Below, piece by piece: positions 59,597-64,000 of a stretch of DNA of 64,000 nt (positions are counted from its first letter, which is position 1; each line of letters opens with the position of its first letter). Position numbers and translations under genes: made by a program. The stretch is from Phycisphaerae bacterium (GTDB taxonomy: Bacteria > Planctomycetota > Phycisphaerae > UBA1845 > UTPLA1), in assembly GCA_019636475.1 (NCBI GenBank), contig JAHBXN010000002.1, forward strand, positions 434,001-498,000, in the 5' to 3' direction. The notes under the pieces were generated by a model that saw only the letters and a program-made list of their open reading frames with translations, was not told where the DNA came from and did no database searches.

Positions 59597-60019
59597 ATGA
59601 AAGCAAAACGATTCCATCCCCGAAAGCTCGTTCTGGTCGCAATCGTCCCGATTCTCGCCGGCTGCGATACGACGCCGATTCCCGTGCCGGAGGCCGTGCT
59701 CGAAGGCCAGTGGCAGCTCATCAAAGCAAGCGATCCAGACGGCAACAACCGAATCGTGATCGAACTGAATCAGCTCGGAACGGTCACATCCGTGACAAAC
59801 TTTCTCGGTGGCGTTTCATTCAAACAAACCAACGCCTCGGGGAAGGCCACGCTGACTGGCGATAACCTTCTGCTCCGCACCAGCACCAATCTGAAATTCG
59901 AAGCCAGTTTCAACGCCGGCTTCACGGAGGCAATCGGGCGACAATTCACAGAAATCTCCTTTCTGGGGATCATCACCACAATCGACGAAGGCGAGGCAAC
60001 GCTGACGCGCGTTCCTTAG
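59597..60019 (+). CDS. Small lipoprotein, stop codon supplied by the inverted-repeat element
   Basis: 140 residues from the ATG at 59597 with GGAG 8 bases upstream. Lipobox I-L-A-G-C (Cys23). The mature domain has V-L-E-G-Q-W-Q-L-I-K-A and other short strands like a lipocalin-type fold; no family recognised. The stop codon TAG at 60017-60019 is the first triplet of the 101-bp inverted-repeat element, so the original C-terminus may have been cut by insertion of that element. The protein still ends in a plausible place, so truncation is only a possibility. Confidence 0.6.
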   Translation: MKAKRFHPRKLVLVAIVPILAGCDTTPIPVPEAVLEGQWQLIKASDPDGNNRIVIELNQLGTVTSVTNFLGGVSFKQTNASGKATLTGDNLLLRTSTNLKFEASFNAGFTEAIGRQFTEISFLGIITTIDEGEATLTRVP

Positions 60020-60117
60020 AAGCGGTTTCAAAATTGGTTCTTGGGGCCGCCGAACTGCCGTAACGAGCCCAAATCGCATGCTTTGAGGAGCGATGTCGAA
60101 TATTGAAACCGCTTCTA
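60017..60117. repeat. 101-bp element with perfect 15-bp TA-flanked inverted repeats (MITE-like)
   Basis: TAGAAGCGGTTTCAA (60017-60031) is perfectly repeated in inverted form at 60103-60117. Each end begins with TA, as in Tc1/mariner/IS630-type elements, whose target duplication is TA. The 71-base centre holds two short hairpins, TTGGG/CCCAA (60041-60045, 60068-60072) and ATCGC/GCGAT (60073-60077, 60090-60094), so an RNA copy would form a three-way junction. It is non-coding. No second copy was noticed in this window. Confidence 0.55.
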
Positions 60118-60248
60118 GTCAGATTCACAATCATTCCATTTCAGAAGTTGAGGAACCGACCGACGATCGTTTATATTCGACCGGTCGGCTGCTCGGCAGT
60201 TCATGCGCCAGAAAAATCCGCGCCCGTCCAGCTCATGGAGGAGCCCCC

Positions 60249-61088
60249 ATGCAGGTTTATCTCGATCTCGTCAGGAACGTGCTTGAAAACGGGACTTTCA
60301 AGCCCTCGCGCACCGGCATCGACACAATCAGCCTTTTCTCAGCGCATTACCAGGTCGATCTGGCACAGGGCTACCCTCTTTTGACAACCAAGCGCGTCAA
60401 CTTCGAAGCCGTCATCCGCGAACTGCTCTGGTATCTCTCCGGCGAAAACCACATCCGCAACCTGCGGAAGCACACCAAAATCTGGGACGCCTGGGCCGAT
60501 CAAGACGGAAATCTCGAGACCGCCTACGGCCACTACTGGCGACATTTTCCCAGCGCAACGCGCGATCAGGACGGCCAATGGCGCGTTCGCGAGATCGATC
60601 AAATACGATATATCATCGATACAATCCGGCGCGATCCAAACAGTCGGCGCCTCGTCGTGACGGCATGGGAACCGGGCAACGCCACAACAAGCAAGCTGCC
60701 GCCTTGCCACTACACCTACGCGTTCCACGTCCTCAATGGCCGCCTGAATTGCCATCTCACCCAGCGCAGCGGCGACATCGCCCTCGGCATACCGTTTAAT
60801 TTGGCCGCGTATGCCGCCCTGACCCAGATGATCGCCCAGGAATGCGATCTGTCGGTCGGGAAGTTCGCCCACACCATCGTGGATGCCCACATCTACTGTG
60901 CAAAACCCGGCAGTCCGACCGCCGATTTCGATCATGTCGCCGGCCTGCGAGAGCAGTTGCAACGTAAACCCTTGCCGCTGCCCAGATTGGTGATCGCCCG
61001 GAAACCGATCGATGAATTGAAATTCGAGGACTTCCAACTCATCGGCTATCAATGCCACGACGCGATCAAGTTCAAAGTCGCCGTCTAA
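60249..61088 (+). CDS. thyA: Thymidylate synthase
   Basis: 279 residues from the ATG at 60249, after GGAGGAG; an in-frame ATG at 60093 lies in the inverted-repeat element and is unlikely. The enzyme makes dTMP from dUMP with methylene-tetrahydrofolate. Motifs: S-R-T-G-I-D-T, R-E-L-L-W-Y-L-S-G, W-A-D-Q-D-G, the catalytic Cys153 in L-P-P-C-H-Y, and Q-R-S-G-D-I-A-L-G-I-P-F-N. All key residues are present. folA is not adjacent. Confidence 0.95.
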   Translation: MQVYLDLVRNVLENGTFKPSRTGIDTISLFSAHYQVDLAQGYPLLTTKRVNFEAVIRELLWYLSGENHIRNLRKHTKIWDAWADQDGNLETAYGHYWRHFPSATRDQDGQWRVREIDQIRYIIDTIRRDPNSRRLVVTAWEPGNATTSKLPPCHYTYAFHVLNGRLNCHLTQRSGDIALGIPFNLAAYAALTQMIAQECDLSVGKFAHTIVDAHIYCAKPGSPTADFDHVAGLREQLQRKPLPLPRLVIARKPIDELKFEDFQLIGYQCHDAIKFKVAV

Positions 61089-61322
61089 GGCTTCATCCGG
61101 GAACAAACGGCCGCCTCATGACGTGTTTGCGCGCTTCGCAGCCATCACGGGGGATGTTCAAACGGGATCAGGCTGCTCCAATCAACATCCGGGGCGATTC
61201 GATGCAACAGTCGGTCGGCATTGCCGAATCCGTACGCATCGCGCATAATAATGTAGTTGTTTCTCAAGTGAATCGCGCTTTGTCATATCGCGTCGCCCGG
61301 ACGCGGAAGGGACTCGACATCG

Positions 61323-62066
61323 ATGGGAGCCACGATCGAGGCACTGCATCGCCTTCAGGAAGTGGAAACACAAATTGCTGAAATTGAACGCGGCATCGAC
61401 CGCAGGGTTCGCGCCTGCACGCGGCAAATGCAGCGAATAGCCGAAGTTGAAGCGCGGATCAAATCGCAGGAAAAGCAGATCAAGTCCGACCAGATGGAGG
61501 CCGATCGGCTTAATCTCGAAGCACAGACCGCCGAAGCCGAAATCGCCCGTTATCGTGCAGCCCTCAATACTTCAAAGAATCAGAAGGAATATTCCGCGGT
61601 CCTCACCCAGTTGAACACCTTCAAGGCGGACACGAGCAAGGTGGAGGAGCGCGTTATCACCCTGCTCACCCAGATCGACGAGAAAAAGAAGCAGCTCGAA
61701 TCCATCCGAGCCGAACACGAAAAGGAAAGATCGCGCCTCACCGAGTTGGAAGCCGAGGTCGCGGACGCCCGTTCCCGAAGCAAGGACCGGCTCGACAGAC
61801 TCCAGGCACAGCGTGAAGAGGCGGCGGCCGCTGTTCCATCCAAGACGCTCGAAATGTTCAACCGCGTGGCCCGCGCCAACGAGGGTGAGGCGATGGCCGG
61901 CGTCCTGCGCACGCACCCGCGCCGGCAGGAATATGCCTGCGAAGGCTGTAACATGTCGATCACCATCGAGCAGGTGAATTCAATCCTGTCGCGTGATGAA
62001 GCCGTGCTTTGCAGCGTCTGCGGGCGCATTCTCTACATGACGCACGCCGCGGCTGCCCACTCCTGA
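61323..62066 (+). CDS. Coiled-coil zinc-ribbon protein (CT398/CdsZ-like)
   Basis: 247 residues. Residues 1-185 are a long, heptad-rich coiled coil (many Glu, Lys, Gln, Leu). The C-terminal ribbon has C-E-G-C and C-S-V-C, the C4-type zinc-binding motif of the zf-RING_7 family, whose best-studied member is CT398 (CdsZ) of Chlamydia. Relatives often lie beside RNase HI genes, as here (62144). The role is not established; a chaperone-like or regulatory function has been proposed in the literature for some members. Confidence 0.85.
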   Translation: MGATIEALHRLQEVETQIAEIERGIDRRVRACTRQMQRIAEVEARIKSQEKQIKSDQMEADRLNLEAQTAEAEIARYRAALNTSKNQKEYSAVLTQLNTFKADTSKVEERVITLLTQIDEKKKQLESIRAEHEKERSRLTELEAEVADARSRSKDRLDRLQAQREEAAAAVPSKTLEMFNRVARANEGEAMAGVLRTHPRRQEYACEGCNMSITIEQVNSILSRDEAVLCSVCGRILYMTHAAAAHS

Positions 62067-62143
62067 ATGGCTGACAACCGATTATCGTGTAACCCTGCAA
62101 ACCGGACCGCGGACTCTGTCCCGTCGAACGCTGAGCTGGGCCG

Positions 62144-62590
62144 ATGAAACTGATTCTTCATGTCGACGGTGGTTCGCGAGGCAATCCCGGACCGGGCGGA
62201 GCCGGCGCGGAACTGCGAAATGCCGACGGCGAGCCGGTTTTCGAAGCCGGCTACTTTCTCGGTCACGTCACCAACAATCAGGCGGAGTACACGGGTTTGA
62301 TTCGCGGGCTTGAGGCGGCAATACGCGCCGGCGCGGACGAAATCGAGATTTACGCTGACAGCGAACTGCTCGTGAAGCAGATTCATGGCGATTACCGCGT
62401 GCGAAACGCGGGGCTCCTGCCGCTTTATGACAAAGTCATGGCACTGCTTGGCAATGTCCGAAAATGGCGAATCCGACATGTGCGGCGAGAACAGAACCAG
62501 GCCGCCGACGGCCTCGCCAACGACGCGATGGACGCCCAATCCGATGTCATCCGCACCGACCACTTCGCTTCGGCAGGCCAGGACGATTGA
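62144..62590 (+). CDS. rnhA: Ribonuclease HI (prokaryotic-like, RnhA family)
   Basis: 148 residues. Removes RNA from RNA-DNA hybrids. Active-site acidic residues are visible: Asp8 in H-V-D-G-G-S-R-G, Glu48 in Q-A-E-Y, Asp72 in Y-A-D-S-E-L and Asp122 in Q-A-A-D-G-L-A-N. The sequence style is the short type (related to archaeal Sto RNase HI and reverse-transcriptase RNase H) and lacks the basic protrusion of E. coli RNase HI. It follows the coiled-coil zinc-ribbon gene by 77 bases on the same strand. Confidence 0.93.
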   Translation: MKLILHVDGGSRGNPGPGGAGAELRNADGEPVFEAGYFLGHVTNNQAEYTGLIRGLEAAIRAGADEIEIYADSELLVKQIHGDYRVRNAGLLPLYDKVMALLGNVRKWRIRHVRREQNQAADGLANDAMDAQSDVIRTDHFASAGQDD

Positions 62591-62693
62591 CTGGACGCCC
62601 GTTCTTCCTCCCCATAAAAGCAAAGCACCGACCGCGGTGGGCCGGCGCATTGGATCCGCATGGATTGACCAGCGACCGAGGAATGCACAGATG

Positions 62694-63794
62694 TCAAATC
62701 ACGACGCGCCGAGCATTTCTTTCGCCGCGACCCTGGCCGGGGCGCGCCGCATCAGGCCGCTGGCCCTGATCGCCGCCATCACGAAATCGTCGCATCGCAT
62801 CGCGAAGCTCTTCCTTCGATAGTCTTCCGTCGTTGTTCCGGTCGATCGCCTTGAATCGTTCGGGGCCGCCCGGGAACTCCTCAGCCGTCACGAATCCGTC
62901 ACTGTTCCTGTCCATGCGGCGAAACTGCATTTGCTGCCCGAGTTCGCCCGGCCGACCCTCATGCGGCAATCCATCCCGCATGTCCGCGCCTCGTCCTGCC
63001 CGACCCGCGTCCGCCGCCGGAGGTGTCTCGCCCTTGGCATCCGGCGGGCCGTCCCGTCCAGGCTTCTGCCAACCCGGTCGACGCGGTCCACCCATCGGCG
63101 GAGGCGGAGGACCATCCGGCCCCTTGCCCGGACCGAAGCGTGCACCATCCCGTTCGCCCGGACCTGCGTCGGGTCGCCGGCCGTCCCGTCGATCGGGCCC
63201 GCCGCGTCGCCAATCGCCGCCGCGCGGTCCGCCGCGTTCACCCATCGTCCTCTCGTGGGCATGACGCAACCCATTGATGACCGCCTCGATCACGTCGCGC
63301 CGAAGCTCTGGCGGATATCCCTGCAAGACGTCATTAACAGATTCCTCAATGACGCCGCGAAGCCGCTCCAGATGCGCACCGTCCCGCCCGCCTTCCCGCA
63401 TCGGTCCACCCGATCGGTCACGCGTTTCCCCTCGTCCCGGTCCACGCCGATCGCGGTCCCGTTGCCACATGCCTCGCTCGCCATCGGGGCCGCCCGGTCC
63501 CTTCCAGCCGCCACGCCCTTCCCCAAAGCCGCGGTCAGCCGGTCCGCGACGTCCATCGCGATCACTGATCCGGTCACGAATCCCATCGCGAAATGCAAGA
63601 AACTCGGCTCGATCGATGACGCCATCGCCATTGGCATCCATGCGATCAAAAATCATTGCGGGACGCCCTTCGCCCGCGCCGCGGTCACCACCCGGACGCG
63701 GTGGACCCTGGGGCGGCTGAGCCGCGGCAACTTTCACTCCCAAACCAAGCAGAAGAAACAACGCGATCCGCGCTGAGAAAAATCGAGCAACCAT
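62694..63794 (-). CDS. Exported EF-hand protein, Gly/Arg/Pro/Asp-rich
   Basis: 366 residues with GGAGGT before the ATG at 63794. Signal peptide about 1-25 (I-A-L-F-L-L-L-G-L-G-V-K-V-A-A-A). Three canonical EF-hand loops are visible: D-A-N-G-D-G-V-I-D-R-A-E-F near the start, and D-R-N-S-D-G-F-V-T-A-E-E-F and D-R-N-N-D-G-R-L-S-K-E-E-L near the C-terminus. Between them is a long low-complexity Gly/Arg/Asp/Pro segment. These look calcium-binding. Proteins of this type are frequent in planctomycetes, with unknown function. Confidence 0.88.
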   Translation of the reverse strand: MVARFFSARIALFLLLGLGVKVAAAQPPQGPPRPGGDRGAGEGRPAMIFDRMDANGDGVIDRAEFLAFRDGIRDRISDRDGRRGPADRGFGEGRGGWKGPGGPDGERGMWQRDRDRRGPGRGETRDRSGGPMREGGRDGAHLERLRGVIEESVNDVLQGYPPELRRDVIEAVINGLRHAHERTMGERGGPRGGDWRRGGPDRRDGRRPDAGPGERDGARFGPGKGPDGPPPPPMGGPRRPGWQKPGRDGPPDAKGETPPAADAGRAGRGADMRDGLPHEGRPGELGQQMQFRRMDRNSDGFVTAEEFPGGPERFKAIDRNNDGRLSKEELRDAMRRFRDGGDQGQRPDAARPGQGRGERNARRVVI

Positions 63795-64000
63795 GTGAAA
63801 TTACCTCCATCTGCGAAGATGTGCCCCGTTTCGGCATTCTCCGCTACCAATCTTGTCCCACATCGCTAAACGAGGTACCTTCGCAGTTATTGCCGCGACT
63901 TCGAGCGAGACAGCGACCTGTTCCCAGCGCCGCAAGTCGTTCGGCATGCGTGCGTTGGCGTTCGCCTGACGCCGGACCGTCCGCATTTGTGCGTTAGCAC
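63795..64000. other. Right edge: leader of the EF-hand gene and beyond
   Basis: 206 bases upstream of the EF-hand gene. No gene or RNA was recognised; a short antisense frame (63801-63986) is shadow-like. Confidence 0.3.

Noticed and set aside
60093-60248. Longer thyA start within the inverted-repeat element
   Set aside because: GGAGGAG directly precedes the ATG at 60249, where the family's conserved start lies.

Overview
The window looks like a piece of chromosome from a GC-rich bacterium, most likely a planctomycete (inference). The reasons are the many exported proteins and lipoproteins, two short zinc-ribbon/membrane proteins, a 1470-residue PQQ-type beta-propeller protein, a WG-repeat protein, HEAT and EF-hand proteins, and housekeeping genes scattered singly instead of in large operons. 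I saw no rRNA, tRNA, CRISPR array, prophage or intact insertion sequence. Most genes are ordinary core functions, with loosely packed exported proteins of unknown role between them.

Layout. 1-4860 (+): the 3' end of a molybdopterin oxidoreductase, a SpoU methyltransferase, a lipoprotein SppA protease and a zinc-ribbon/VWA-like membrane protein. 4947-9010: RtcB and methylmalonate-semialdehyde dehydrogenase (-), facing a beta-ureidopropionase-like amidohydrolase (+); the last two fit one pyrimidine/beta-alanine catabolic route. 9336-16477: HEAT protein, a lipoprotein with two CxxCH motifs, glmS and an aldehyde dehydrogenase. 16525-18554 (-): a three-gene set made of a 12-cysteine exported protein, a LolA-like anchored protein and a MauE/DoxX membrane protein. 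Its likely promoter has a run of 14 G between the -35 and -10 positions. 19179-25820 (+): TylF-type methyltransferase, recA, a LOG-like protein, an RpiB-DeoC fusion and an NSS transporter with a 39-residue partner. 25897-33691: barrel protein, lspA, a degenerate DksA/TraR protein, tgt-yajC, a GT-C type membrane protein and a zinc-ribbon protein. 33922-39878: dnaK, obgE-rpmA, an exported protein and an S1/P1 nuclease.

39879-46641 is the loosest part. It holds a probable small structured RNA at about 40011-40159, several lipoproteins, a WG-repeat protein and two stretches (1 kb and 0.5 kb) without a convincing gene. 46642-57931 has a CoA-transferase/GNAT fusion, a metallo-beta-lactamase-fold hydrolase, the large beta-propeller protein, a truncated UvrC-like protein, a methyltransferase and pyrD. 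58079-63794 has a polytopic membrane protein, a lipoprotein whose stop lies in a 101-bp inverted-repeat element, thyA, a CdsZ/CT398-like coiled-coil protein, RNase HI and an EF-hand protein.

The best candidates for something undescribed are the G-tract promoter and its cysteine-rich exported protein operon, the structured RNA near 40 kb, the RpiB-DeoC fusion with a cysteine cluster and a helix resembling a microcompartment targeting peptide, and the 101-bp element with TA-flanked inverted repeats at 60 kb. All were read by eye; no database search was run.
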